Notes: generated from the sequence alone by a model not told the origin. 8,362 nt of DNA from Porticoccaceae bacterium (GCA_023229065.1 JALNZZ010000091.1:1-8362); one strand, 5' to 3'. Counted from the first letter of the stretch, positions 1 to 6,366 are shown. Numbers and translations: made by a program.

Positions 1-196
1 TCAAAAATGCCTCTAACCGCTCGTCGGGGGGCAACTCCAGCTCAGTCTCGGTCTCCACGACAATGCGGGCAGCACTCGACAGCAAGAAGTAAACTTGGAC
101 TCTTGCTTGCACCAAACAGTCCAGCAAACGCAAACCATAAGCAGCACCGGACGCACCGGTCATTGCCAAGGTCACTGTACGGTGGAAGTCAGGCAT
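1..196 (-). CDS. ubiX: Flavin prenyltransferase UbiX, N-terminal part (cut by window edge)
   Basis: The first 65 codons are visible; the rest lies left of position 1. UbiX joins dimethylallyl phosphate to reduced FMN to make prenylated FMN, the cofactor of the UbiD decarboxylase in ubiquinone synthesis; this role is family knowledge. The visible part starts MPDFHRTVTLAMTGASGAAYG and carries the family's N-terminal flavin-binding signature TGASGAAYG at residues 13-21, followed by a Rossmann-like strand (VQVYFLLSSAARIV, residues 33-46). The ATG at 196-194 is preceded on the minus strand by AGGAGG six bases upstream, a near-ideal ribosome binding site. The start overlaps the end of mpl by 8 bases (189-196), so the two genes are probably co-transcribed and translationally coupled. 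The mpl-ubiX pair is adjacent in Pseudomonas as I recall. The PAD1-type decarboxylase name in older annotation refers to the same family. Confidence 0.93.
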   Translation of the reverse strand, partial: MPDFHRTVTLAMTGASGAAYGLRLLDCLVQARVQVYFLLSSAARIVVETETELELPPDERLEAFL

Positions 197-1580
197 TACT
201 TTCCTCCTCACTGGATTTTTCATCATCGTCCCCCTTCAAGGCGGACAGCAAGAGATGGTGGAAGCCCTGAAAGCCACCGTTGCTCATGATCACGACATGA
301 CAGGGGCCTGCCGCAGCCGCACAAGTCGCAGCCACCAGTTCATCAATAGCGCTGTAAGTCGCAGCCGGCACAGGGCTGCGCTCGCAGACTTCCTGCAGTG
401 ACCAGTCGAGATTATCGGGCTGAAACCATAATACCTGGTCTGCCTCAGCAACGGCCTGCGCCAACTGGTCCTTGTGAATGCCGAGCTTCATGGTGTTGGA
501 GCGCGGCTCGATAACGGCCACGACACGCTCACTGCCCACCCGCTTGCGCAGACCGTCAAGGGTCGTGGCGATCGCAGTGGGGTGGTGTGCAAAATCATCA
601 TAGACCTGCACTCCTGCCCTCTCGCCTATCAACTCCATACGCCGTTTGACCCCGACGAACCTGCCCAGAGCCTCACATGCTATCGCCGGTGCAACTCCCA
701 CATGACGCGCCGCAGCGATTGCCGCCAATCCATTATGCACATTGTGGATGCCTGTCTGGCCCCAGCGCACACGGCCCACATTTTCTGAGGCACATATCAC
801 ACTGAAATCGCTGCCGTCCTCGCTGTGTAGAATATAGCTCCAGTCACCATCGGCACCGAAAGACTCCACCGGTGTCCAGCAACCGCGCTTCAGGGTGGCC
901 GCAAGATTGTCGTCGGCTGCTGCCCGGAGGATACGCCCCTCCCGCGGCACGGTGCGGACCAGATGGCTGAACTGCGTCTGAATGGCGGCAAGGTCGGCGA
1001 AGATATCGGCGTGGTCAAACTCCAGATTATTGAGAACGAGAGTGCGCGGGCGGTAGTGTACGAACTTCGATCGCTTGTCAAAAAAAGCCGTGTCATATTC
1101 ATCGGCTTCCACAACGAAAAACGGTGTTGCACCATTGCGTGCTGATACTTCGAAATTACCCGGCACTCCGCCAATAAGAAACCCCGGTGCCATACCCGCA
1201 TCCTCGAGGATCCAGGCAAGCATGGCAGTGGTCGTGGTTTTGCCATGGGTGCCGGCCACCGCCATCACCCACTTGTCGCGCAAGAAAAAGTCCCCCAACC
1301 ATTGCGGGCCCGACGTGTAGGGCAACCCGCGATCTAACACATATTCAACACAGGGGTTGCCTCGAGACAGCGCATTGCCCACCACTACCAGATCTGGGGC
1401 CGGCTCGAGCTGTGCGGGGTCGTAGCCTTCTGTAAGGTTGATGCCGGCCAGCTCCAGCTGGGTGCTCATGGGAGGGTAAACGTTGGCATCAGAGCCAGTT
1501 ACCCGATGCCCCGCCTCCCGCGCGAGTATCGCTAGGCTGCCCATAAAGGTACCGCAAATGCCGAGAATATGGATGTGCAT
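189..1580 (-). CDS. mpl: UDP-N-acetylmuramate:L-alanyl-gamma-D-glutamyl-meso-diaminopimelate ligase
   Basis: A 463-residue Mur-ligase-family enzyme. Mpl recycles cell-wall tripeptide by ligating L-Ala-gamma-D-Glu-meso-DAP to UDP-MurNAc using ATP in the cytoplasm. What shows this: N-terminal Rossmann start MHIHILGICGTFMGSLA with the glycine-rich ICGTFMG (residues 8-14); ATP-binding loop GTHGKTTTT (110-118); acidic VEADEYDTAF (157-166); LNNLEFDHADIF (183-194); C-terminal DDFAHHPT (328-335) and EPRSNTMKLG (358-367), with SNTMK characteristic of Mpl rather than MurC. Length matches the family (about 450-460). The reading frame extends to an ATG at 1700, but family homology begins at the ATG at 1580-1578, and a good -10 box lies between the two, so I chose 1580. 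No Shine-Dalgarno precedes it. The tail is very acidic (KGDDDEKSSEEESNA) and its end doubles as the ubiX ribosome binding site. Divergent from the phosphofructokinase gene. Confidence 0.95.
   Translation of the reverse strand: MHIHILGICGTFMGSLAILAREAGHRVTGSDANVYPPMSTQLELAGINLTEGYDPAQLEPAPDLVVVGNALSRGNPCVEYVLDRGLPYTSGPQWLGDFFLRDKWVMAVAGTHGKTTTTAMLAWILEDAGMAPGFLIGGVPGNFEVSARNGATPFFVVEADEYDTAFFDKRSKFVHYRPRTLVLNNLEFDHADIFADLAAIQTQFSHLVRTVPREGRILRAAADDNLAATLKRGCWTPVESFGADGDWSYILHSEDGSDFSVICASENVGRVRWGQTGIHNVHNGLAAIAAARHVGVAPAIACEALGRFVGVKRRMELIGERAGVQVYDDFAHHPTAIATTLDGLRKRVGSERVVAVIEPRSNTMKLGIHKDQLAQAVAEADQVLWFQPDNLDWSLQEVCERSPVPAATYSAIDELVAATCAAAAGPCHVVIMSNGGFQGFHHLLLSALKGDDDEKSSEEESNA
203..208 (-). 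promoter_or_regulatory. Strong Shine-Dalgarno of ubiX inside the mpl 3' end
   Basis: On the minus strand AGGAGG lies six bases before the ubiX ATG. It sits within the last codons of mpl (GAG GAG GAA AGT AAT GCC TGA), so it also encodes part of that protein's acidic tail. It fixes the ubiX start and supports coupled translation. Confidence 0.85.
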
Positions 1581-1611
1581 CAAAGTCTGTTCGGGCTGTT
1601 TAGGAGGCGGG

Positions 1612-1641
1612 ATTATGGCACTCCGGCAAGAGCACTGCCAC
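1612..1641 (-). promoter_or_regulatory. Predicted sigma-70 promoter of mpl-ubiX
   Basis: On the minus strand a -10 box CATAAT (1612-1617) is preceded after 18 bases by GTGGCA (1636-1641, four of six matches to TTGACA). Transcription would start near 1605, leaving a leader of about 25 bases that begins C-rich (CCCGCCTCCT) and holds no Shine-Dalgarno. The position excludes the longer mpl start at 1700. Confidence 0.5.
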
Positions 1642-1711
1642 AGCACTGAGGTAGCAGCGAAAACCTCTAGGCTCTTCGCACTCTGGCTCCCTAAACTCAC
1701 AGCAAGTGCCT

Positions 1712-1742
1712 TTGTGCAATGAGTAGTCGATTACAGTATCAT
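1712..1742 (+). promoter_or_regulatory. Possible promoter of the phosphofructokinase gene
   Basis: TATCAT (1737-1742, five of six matches to TATAAT) lies 39 bases before the ATG. The best -35 candidate is TTGTGC (1712-1717) with a long 19-base spacer, so the -35 assignment is weak. Support comes from what follows the -10: TGCCGCCCTCTG, a C-rich tract like those after the -10 boxes of mpl, typA and thiI. Confidence 0.38.
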
Positions 1743-1780
1743 TGCCGCCCTCTGAACAGACGACCCACTCCGAGGATGCG

Positions 1781-3043
1781 ATGCCCAAGAAGAACGCCTT
1801 TTATGCCCAGTCTGGCGGCGTCACCGCCGTGATCAATGCCAGCGCCTCTGGTGTTATCGAAACAGCACGCCTTCATCAAGACAAGATTGGCAAAGTGTAC
1901 GCCGGACGCAACGGTATCATCGGCGCTCTCCGCGAAGAGCTAATCGACACCAGCAAGGAAAGCACCAGCGCTATTGCCGGCCTCAAAAGTACGCCTGCCG
2001 GCGCCTTTGGCTCGTGTCGCTACAAGCTTAAGAGCCTGGAGGAAAACCGCGCTGAATACGAACGTCTGATCGAAGTCTTCAAGGCGCACAATATCGGTTA
2101 CTTCTTCTATAACGGTGGCGGCGATTCTGCCGACACCTGCCTCAAGGTATCACAGCTCTCTGAAAAGATGGGCTATCCCATCCAGGCTATCCACATTCCC
2201 AAAACCGTCGACAACGATCTTCCTTTTACCGACTGCTGTCCCGGCTTTGGCTCGGTTGCCAAGTATGTGGCCGTCTCCACTCGCGAGGCGAGCCTTGATG
2301 TCGCCTCCATGTGCGAAACATCCACCAAGGTATTTATACTCGAAGTAATGGGTCGCCACGCCGGCTGGATCGCAGCCGCCGGAGGGCTCGCAGCCGCCAC
2401 AGAGGGCGATGCTCCACACATCATCCTGTTCCCGGAAATTCCCTTTTCCGAAGATCAGTTTCTGAAGAAAGTTGAAGCCACGGTCAAGAATAAGGGCTAC
2501 TGCGTGATCGTCGCCTCCGAAGGCACCCAGTATCAAGACGGCACTTTAGTGGCCGCCTCCGCTCACACCGATGCTTTCGGTCACAAGCAGCTGGGCGGCG
2601 TGGCACCTACCCTCGCAGCGCTGGTCAAAGAGAAGCTCGGCTACAAATATCACTGGGCACTGGCCGACTACCTGCAGCGCTCAGCGCGTCATATCGCCTC
2701 CGCCACCGATGTGGAACAGGCCTACGCCGTTGGCAAAGCGGCGGTGGAGTACGCACTGGCAGGCAAGAATGCCGTGATGGTGACTATCGAGCGCAGCAAG
2801 GGTAAGGACTACAGCTGGAGTCTCGGCGAGGCGCCGCTGGACAAGGTTGCCAACGTGGAAAAGATGATGCCTCGCGACTTCATCACCAGCGATGGTTTTG
2901 GCATCACCGATAAAGCCCGAGACTACTTGCAGCCATTGATTCAGGGCGAGTCCTACCCCGACTATAAAAACGGGGTGCCGATCTATACCACTCTCCAGCT
3001 GGTACCCGTCGAGAAGAAACTCAAGACAACATTTGAGATCTAG
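1781..3043 (+). CDS. pfp: 6-phosphofructokinase, pyrophosphate-dependent type
   Basis: A 420-residue member of the phosphofructokinase family, which phosphorylates fructose 6-phosphate at C1 in glycolysis. Two positions separate PPi users from ATP users. The phosphate-donor loop reads NGGGDSADT (111-119), with Asp115 where ATP enzymes carry a glycine. The catalytic motif reads PKTVDND (140-146), with Lys141 where ATP enzymes have PGTIDND. Both are PPi hallmarks, so the reaction is probably reversible and can serve gluconeogenesis. Other family marks are an N-terminal SGGVTAVINASASG (11-24), the catalytic base Asp144, the substrate-binding MGRHAGWIA (190-198), SEGTQ (246-250) and YLQRSARH (297-304). 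I chose the ATG at 1781 rather than 1742: homology starts at MPKKNAFYAQSGG, and GAGGA (1772-1776) lies four bases upstream. Donor specificity is inferred from sequence. It is a single-gene unit, divergent from mpl and convergent with dtd. Confidence 0.93.
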   Translation: MPKKNAFYAQSGGVTAVINASASGVIETARLHQDKIGKVYAGRNGIIGALREELIDTSKESTSAIAGLKSTPAGAFGSCRYKLKSLEENRAEYERLIEVFKAHNIGYFFYNGGGDSADTCLKVSQLSEKMGYPIQAIHIPKTVDNDLPFTDCCPGFGSVAKYVAVSTREASLDVASMCETSTKVFILEVMGRHAGWIAAAGGLAAATEGDAPHIILFPEIPFSEDQFLKKVEATVKNKGYCVIVASEGTQYQDGTLVAASAHTDAFGHKQLGGVAPTLAALVKEKLGYKYHWALADYLQRSARHIASATDVEQAYAVGKAAVEYALAGKNAVMVTIERSKGKDYSWSLGEAPLDKVANVEKMMPRDFITSDGFGITDKARDYLQPLIQGESYPDYKNGVPIYTTLQLVPVEKKLKTTFEI

Positions 3044-3057
3044 GCAAGATCTAGACA
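3036..3057 (+). repeat. 11-bp tandem duplication across the pfp stop codon
   Basis: AGATCTAGGCA (3036-3046) is followed directly by AGATCTAGACA (3047-3057), ten of eleven bases identical. The first copy holds the TAG stop (3041-3043) of the phosphofructokinase gene. The second copy lies just outside the coding region. Confidence 0.8.
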
Positions 3058-3062
3058 ATACG

Positions 3063-3097
3063 CCGGTACCCAAATTTCTACTTTATCAGGGTACCGG
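3063..3097. terminator. Stem-loop after pfp, probable weak terminator or mRNA 3' end
   Basis: CCGGTACCC (3063-3071) and GGGTACCGG (3089-3097) form a perfect 9-bp stem with a 17-base AT-rich loop, starting 19 bases past the pfp stop. No run of T follows on either strand, so it is not a textbook intrinsic terminator. It may protect the mRNA 3' end or work with a termination factor. Confidence 0.45.
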
Positions 3098-3115
3098 GGC
3101 TATTAGCTTCCCCTA

Positions 3116-3149
3116 GCCTTGCCAGGTTGCAACCCTCAGCTGGCGAGGC
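3116..3149 (+). other. Second stem-loop in the pfp/dtd convergent gap
   Basis: GCCTTGCCAG (3116-3125) pairs with CTGGCGAGGC (3140-3149): 10 base pairs with one G-U wobble when read as plus-strand RNA, and an A-C mismatch when read as minus-strand RNA. The loop is 14 bases. A perfect 10-base palindrome, GGTTGCAACC, sits at 3125-3134, mostly within the loop. No T tract follows. Confidence 0.4.
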
Positions 3150-3163
3150 AGTATCCGCCCGGC

Positions 3164-3182
3164 GCAGGGAAAATCCCCCTGC
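3164..3182. terminator. Third stem-loop, possible terminator of dtd
   Basis: GCAGGG (3164-3169) and CCCTGC (3177-3182) form a 6-bp GC-rich stem with a 7-base loop, about 57 bases past the dtd stop on the minus strand. There is no T tract after the stem in either direction, so its role is uncertain. Confidence 0.3.
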
Positions 3183-3239
3183 CACTATTGCCAAGCCGCT
3201 GTCGCCACTCCCTCTGACGTTATCACTCAGCTAGAACGC

Positions 3240-3677
3240 CTACGAAGAAAGCAGAAATGTTACTGGCCCATCATTGCAAAGTGAAACACGCATATCGGCA
3301 CCGAACCGTCCGCTCTGGACGCCAGCTACACTCACGCCAACCTGGGCGATGAACGCTTCGTACAAGGCTTCTGCCAACTCCGGCTCCGCAGCCGGTGTGA
3401 AACTGGGGCGCAACCCTTTGCGGGTATCTGCCGCCAGCGTGAACTGGGAAACCACCAGCACCCCGCCACCGCTATCTATCACGCTGCGATTCATCCGCCC
3501 TTGCTCATCGGCAAACACCCTGTAGTTCACCACTTTGGCTGCCAACCTCTCACAGTGAGCCAAGTCATCGCCCTGCTGCACACCGAGAAAGACCAGCAAT
3601 CCCTGGTCGATGGCACCCACTGTTTCGCCACTCACCACCACTGAGGCATTATCAACTCGTTGCAGCAGTGCCAGCAT
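3240..3677 (-). CDS. dtd: D-aminoacyl-tRNA deacylase
   Basis: A 145-residue protein, the same length as E. coli Dtd. It hydrolyses D-amino acids (and misacylated glycine) from tRNA, so it acts in translation quality control in the cytoplasm. The start MLALLQRVDNASVVVSGE matches the family N-terminus. The active-site motif SQFTLAADT lies at residues 77-85 and the cross-subunit Gly-cisPro motif is in NDGPVTF (135-141), with Gly137-Pro138; RPSF is at 90-93. The frame stays open upstream to an ATG at 3749, but the family start is the ATG at 3677-3675, which has GGAGAG (3684-3689 on the plus strand) eight bases upstream. It ends in TAG at 3242-3240, convergent with the phosphofructokinase gene, and is divergently transcribed from tag. 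Confidence 0.96.
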   Translation of the reverse strand: MLALLQRVDNASVVVSGETVGAIDQGLLVFLGVQQGDDLAHCERLAAKVVNYRVFADEQGRMNRSVIDSGGGVLVVSQFTLAADTRKGLRPSFTPAAEPELAEALYEAFIAQVGVSVAGVQSGRFGADMRVSLCNDGPVTFLLSS

Positions 3678-3751
3678 CAGCGTCTCTCCAGGCGGGCAGT
3701 GCAGGGGCGGATAGCAGGATACTGAATTCGCATTGAAAATCTCACTCACGA

Positions 3752-3760
3752 CCTATAACA
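3752..3760 (-). promoter_or_regulatory. Predicted extended -10 promoter of dtd
   Basis: On the minus strand TGT-TATAGG is an extended -10 form (TGn before the -10 hexamer). No convincing -35 lies 17 bases upstream. The element is part of a 10-bp inverted repeat whose other arm carries the tag promoter. The expected leader before dtd is about 67 bases. Confidence 0.4.
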
Positions 3761-3795
3761 GCGGCGAAACGGAACGCCGACAACTGCTGTTATAG
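3753..3795. repeat. 10-bp inverted repeat between dtd and tag
   Basis: CTATAACAGC (3753-3762) and GCTGTTATAG (3786-3795) are perfect reverse complements, 33 bases apart start to start. Each arm contains a TGT-TATAG element pointing outward to its own gene. The layout is either two mirrored promoters or two operator copies about three helical turns apart. Confidence 0.7.
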
Positions 3796-3803
3796 TACAG
3801 CAG
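3784..3803. promoter_or_regulatory. Perfect palindrome around the tag -10 box
   Basis: CTGCTGT (3784-3790) and ACAGCAG (3797-3803) flank TATAGT (3791-3796). TG-T-TATAGT is an extended -10 promoter for tag, with a predicted start near 3803 and a leader of about 23 bases. A repressor bound to this palindrome would cover the -10 box. It resembles a LexA site, but the inner CTGT and ACAG are 6 rather than 8 bases apart. Confidence 0.5.
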
Positions 3804-3825
3804 AGACAGACAATAGAGCCTGGTT

Positions 3826-4413
3826 ATGGAACCCGCAACAACCGACACCTTGGTCCGCTGCCCCTGGTGTGGAAGCGACCCCTTGTACCAACATTACCAC
3901 GACAACGAATGGGGAGTGCCCTGTTACGATGACGATAAGTTATTCGAGTTTCTGGTGCTGGAAAGCGCCCAGGCTGGCCTGTCGTGGATCACAGTGCTTC
4001 GCAAGCGAGAAAACTACCGGCGCGCTTTTGCTGGCTTTGATGCCCAGAAGATCGCGCGTTTCAACAAACGCAGCGTGGAGCGACTGATGAATGACGCGGG
4101 AATTGTGCGCAACCGCCAGAAAATTGAGGCTGCTATCAACAATGCCCGAGTATTTCTTACTATTCGCGAAGAGTTTGGCCGCTTCTCAGATTACTTCTGG
4201 AACTTCTGCGATGGCAGCCCCATCGTCAACCGCTTTGCTACCCTGGCTGAAGTCCCCGCCAGCACGCCGCTGTCAGACACTATCAGCAAGGATATGAAGC
4301 AGCGCGGCATGCGCTTTTTTGGCAGTACCATCTGCTACGCGCACATGCAGGCTATGGGGATGGTAAACGATCACCTTGTGGGGTGCTTTCGATACTCGCA
4401 ACTTGCCCGCTGA
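3826..4413 (+). CDS. tag: DNA-3-methyladenine glycosylase I
   Basis: A 195-residue base-excision repair enzyme that removes 3-methyladenine from alkylated DNA. It aligns along its whole length with E. coli Tag (187 residues). Zinc-site residues are all present: Cys12, His25 (in YHDNEWGVP, 24-32), His183 and Cys187 (in VNDHLVGC). The helix-hairpin-helix glycosylase fold shows in LESAQAGLSWITVLRKRENYR, where Glu46 and Trp54 match the E. coli base-recognition residues Glu38 and Trp46. The region around 88-100 (MNDAGIVRNRQKI) and TICYAHMQAMG (168-178) are also typical. The N-terminus is about eight residues longer than E. coli Tag; a TTG at 3850 would give the shorter form, but neither start has a clear Shine-Dalgarno, so I kept the ATG. 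It is divergent from dtd, and its end faces the end of typA across 51 bases. Confidence 0.95.
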   Translation: MEPATTDTLVRCPWCGSDPLYQHYHDNEWGVPCYDDDKLFEFLVLESAQAGLSWITVLRKRENYRRAFAGFDAQKIARFNKRSVERLMNDAGIVRNRQKIEAAINNARVFLTIREEFGRFSDYFWNFCDGSPIVNRFATLAEVPASTPLSDTISKDMKQRGMRFFGSTICYAHMQAMGMVNDHLVGCFRYSQLAR

Positions 4414-4439
4414 ACTTCACGCTGTATCTAATAACACCC

Positions 4440-4454
4440 CTGGGCGCACCCCAG
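4440..4454. terminator. Short hairpin in the tag/typA convergent gap
   Basis: CTGGG (4440-4444) and CCCAG (4450-4454) form a 5-bp stem with a 5-base loop, between the tag stop and the typA stop. It is GC-rich and placed where a shared terminator would be, but the stem is short and no T tract follows. Confidence 0.25.
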
Positions 4455-4464
4455 CCTAAGAAAT

Positions 4465-6279
4465 TCAGGCCTTCTGAGCTCGTTTACGCTCGTTCTCGGT
4501 CAACAGTTTCTTGCGCAGGCGGATGGACTTGGGGGTTACCTCCACCAGCTCATCGTCATCGATAAACTCAAGCGCCTGCTCCAGAGTAAACTTGATTGGA
4601 GGTGCCAGCGCGATGACCTCATCCTTGCCAGAGGCACGCATATTGTCGAGCTTCTTGCCCTTGGTAGGGTTGATCACCAAGTCATTGTCCCGGCTGTGAA
4701 TGCCAGCCAACTGGCCTTCGTAGATTTCCTGGCCCGGCTCGAGAAACAGCTTGCCGCGGCTCTGCAGGGTTTCCAATGAATAGGTCAGCGCCTTACCGGT
4801 GGCCATGGATACCAAGACACCGTTCAGGCGGTGGTTAACCTCACCACCTTTTAGAGGGCCATAGTGGCTAAAGGTGGAGGTCAGAACACCCGTCCCTGAA
4901 GTCATGGTCAAAAAGTTGTTGCGGAAGCCAATCAGGCCGCGCGCCGGAATGGTATATTCCAGGCGGATACGGCCCTTGCCGTCTGGCGCCATATTGGTCA
5001 GGTCCCCTTTGCGCAGCCCCATCTGCTCCATCAGGGCTCCCTGGTGCTGCTCTTCGATGTCGATAATGACATTCTCGTAGGGCTCCTGCTTCTCGCCATC
5101 GACTTCCCGGATCACGACCTCCGGACGACCGACGGCCAGCTCGAAGCCCTCGCGGCGCATGTTCTCAATCAATACCGACAAGTGCAGTTCACCGCGACCG
5201 GAAACCTTGAACTTCTCTGGGCTATCGCCCTGCTCAACCCGCAGCGCCACATTGTGCAGCAACTCCTTTTCGAGCCGATCCTTAATATTGCGGCTGGTGA
5301 CAAACTTGCCTTCTTTGCCAGCGAACGGCGAGTCATTGACCTGGAAAGTCATCGAGACAGTCGGCTCGTCGACACTCAGGGGGGGCAATGCCTCCACATG
5401 GCTGAGGTCGCACAGCGTATCGGAAATAAACAACTCATCCATGCCGCTGACACATACGATGTCACCAGCCTGGGCTTGGTCTACCTCAACGCGCTGCAGA
5501 CCGGAATGGCCCATGATCTTGAGAATGCGGCCCTGCCGCTTCTTGCCATCCGCCCCGATGGCGATCACCGGAGTATTGGTCTTGACCTTGCCGCGGGCAA
5601 TACGACCGACGCCGATCACACCCAGAAAGCTGTTGTAATCCAGCTGGGAAATTTGCATCTGGAATGGCCCGTCCAGGTCCACACTCGGTGCTGGCACATG
5701 GTCGACAATGGCCTGGAACAAGGCATCCATATTGTCGTCCAGCTTCTCGTGATCAAGCCCCGCGATGCCATTCAAGGCACTGGCATACACAATCGGGAAG
5801 TCCAACTGCTCCTCGCTGGCACCGAGGTTATCGAACAGGTCAAACACCTGATCCACCACCCAGTCCGGGCGGGCACCGGGGCGGTCGATTTTGTTCACCA
5901 CGACAATCGGATTCAGGCCAGCCTGAAAAGCTTTTTGCGTGACGAAGCGAGTCTGAGGCATGGGGCCATCGATGGAGTCGACCACCAACAAGACGCAGTC
6001 GACCATGCTCATTACCCGTTCGACTTCCCCGCCGAAGTCGGCGTGGCCGGGAGTGTCGACAATATTGATGTTGTAATCATTCCATTTCAGCGCCGTGTTC
6101 TTCGCCAGAATGGTGATACCCCGCTCTCTTTCCTGGTCATCACTGTCCATGACCCGCTCATTTTCCAGCTCCTTGCGGTCCAGGGTGCCAGACAGACGCA
6201 ATAGCTTGTCCACCAAGGTCGTTTTACCGTGGTCGACGTGGGCGATGATGGCTATATTTCGGAGGTTCTGAATACTCAT
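4465..6279 (-). CDS. typA: Ribosome-associated translational GTPase TypA/BipA
   Basis: A 604-residue translational GTPase, close to E. coli BipA (607). BipA binds the 70S ribosome and helps 50S assembly, mainly under cold and other stress; this is family knowledge. GTPase motifs in order: G1 AHVDHGKT (13-20), G2 RGIT (53-56), G3 DTPG (75-78), G4 NKID (129-132), G5 SAL (167-169). A beta-barrel domain 2 follows (about 205-300), then an EF-G-like domain III with GRGELHLSVLIENMRR (361-376), a domain V-like part with PARGLIGFRNNF (445-456), and the BipA-specific C-terminal domain ending in a lysine/arginine-rich tail. The frame extends to 6339, but family homology begins at MSIQNLRNIAI (6279) and the promoter -10 lies inside the extension. 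No Shine-Dalgarno is visible; the leader is C-rich. It lies downstream of thiI on the same strand, with its own promoter. Confidence 0.97.
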   Translation of the reverse strand: MSIQNLRNIAIIAHVDHGKTTLVDKLLRLSGTLDRKELENERVMDSDDQERERGITILAKNTALKWNDYNINIVDTPGHADFGGEVERVMSMVDCVLLVVDSIDGPMPQTRFVTQKAFQAGLNPIVVVNKIDRPGARPDWVVDQVFDLFDNLGASEEQLDFPIVYASALNGIAGLDHEKLDDNMDALFQAIVDHVPAPSVDLDGPFQMQISQLDYNSFLGVIGVGRIARGKVKTNTPVIAIGADGKKRQGRILKIMGHSGLQRVEVDQAQAGDIVCVSGMDELFISDTLCDLSHVEALPPLSVDEPTVSMTFQVNDSPFAGKEGKFVTSRNIKDRLEKELLHNVALRVEQGDSPEKFKVSGRGELHLSVLIENMRREGFELAVGRPEVVIREVDGEKQEPYENVIIDIEEQHQGALMEQMGLRKGDLTNMAPDGKGRIRLEYTIPARGLIGFRNNFLTMTSGTGVLTSTFSHYGPLKGGEVNHRLNGVLVSMATGKALTYSLETLQSRGKLFLEPGQEIYEGQLAGIHSRDNDLVINPTKGKKLDNMRASGKDEVIALAPPIKFTLEQALEFIDDDELVEVTPKSIRLRKKLLTENERKRAQKA

Positions 6280-6310
6280 GGGAGAGGGGGCACTGTAAAA
6301 GGAGGCCGGG

Positions 6311-6339
6311 ATTATAGAGGGCCACCTCCCTGAAGTCAC
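6311..6339 (-). promoter_or_regulatory. Predicted sigma-70 promoter of typA
   Basis: A perfect TATAAT (6311-6316) has GTGACT (6334-6339) exactly 17 bases upstream, four of six matches to TTGACA. The predicted start is near 6304, giving a leader of about 25 bases. The discriminator after the -10 is CCCGGCC, then CTCCTTTTACAG. The GC-rich discriminator is of the kind associated with stringent control in known promoters; that link is inference. Confidence 0.65.
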
Positions 6340-6366
6340 ATTATTCTTGGCAGAGCAAGAAGTAAG

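Noticed and set aside
1602..1607. AGGAGG on the plus strand (and GGAGG at 6301-6305), looking like ribosome binding sites
   Set aside because: No plus-strand start codon with a plausible gene follows. They are the complements of C-rich leader tracts of mpl and typA.
1581..1700. A 40-residue N-terminal extension of Mpl from an upstream ATG
   Set aside because: Family homology starts exactly at the ATG at 1580, and a CATAAT -10 box with a plausible -35 lies within the extension.
1742..1780. A 13-residue extension of the phosphofructokinase from an ATG at 1742
   Set aside because: That ATG overlaps the proposed -10 box, has no ribosome binding site and is outside the family homology; GAGGA precedes the ATG at 1781.
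3678..3749. A 24-residue extension of Dtd
   Set aside because: Dtd is 145 residues in E. coli and here from 3677, where a good Shine-Dalgarno is placed; the extension shows no family similarity.
3787..3800. LexA box at tag
   Set aside because: CTGT and ACAG are separated by 6 bases, whereas the gammaproteobacterial LexA site needs 8. It is kept only as an unassigned palindrome.
5044..6204. A 386-codon open frame on the plus strand opposite typA
   Set aside because: typA is unmistakable on the other strand along its full length. The antisense frame has no recognisable motif and its composition is what the complement of typA codons would give.
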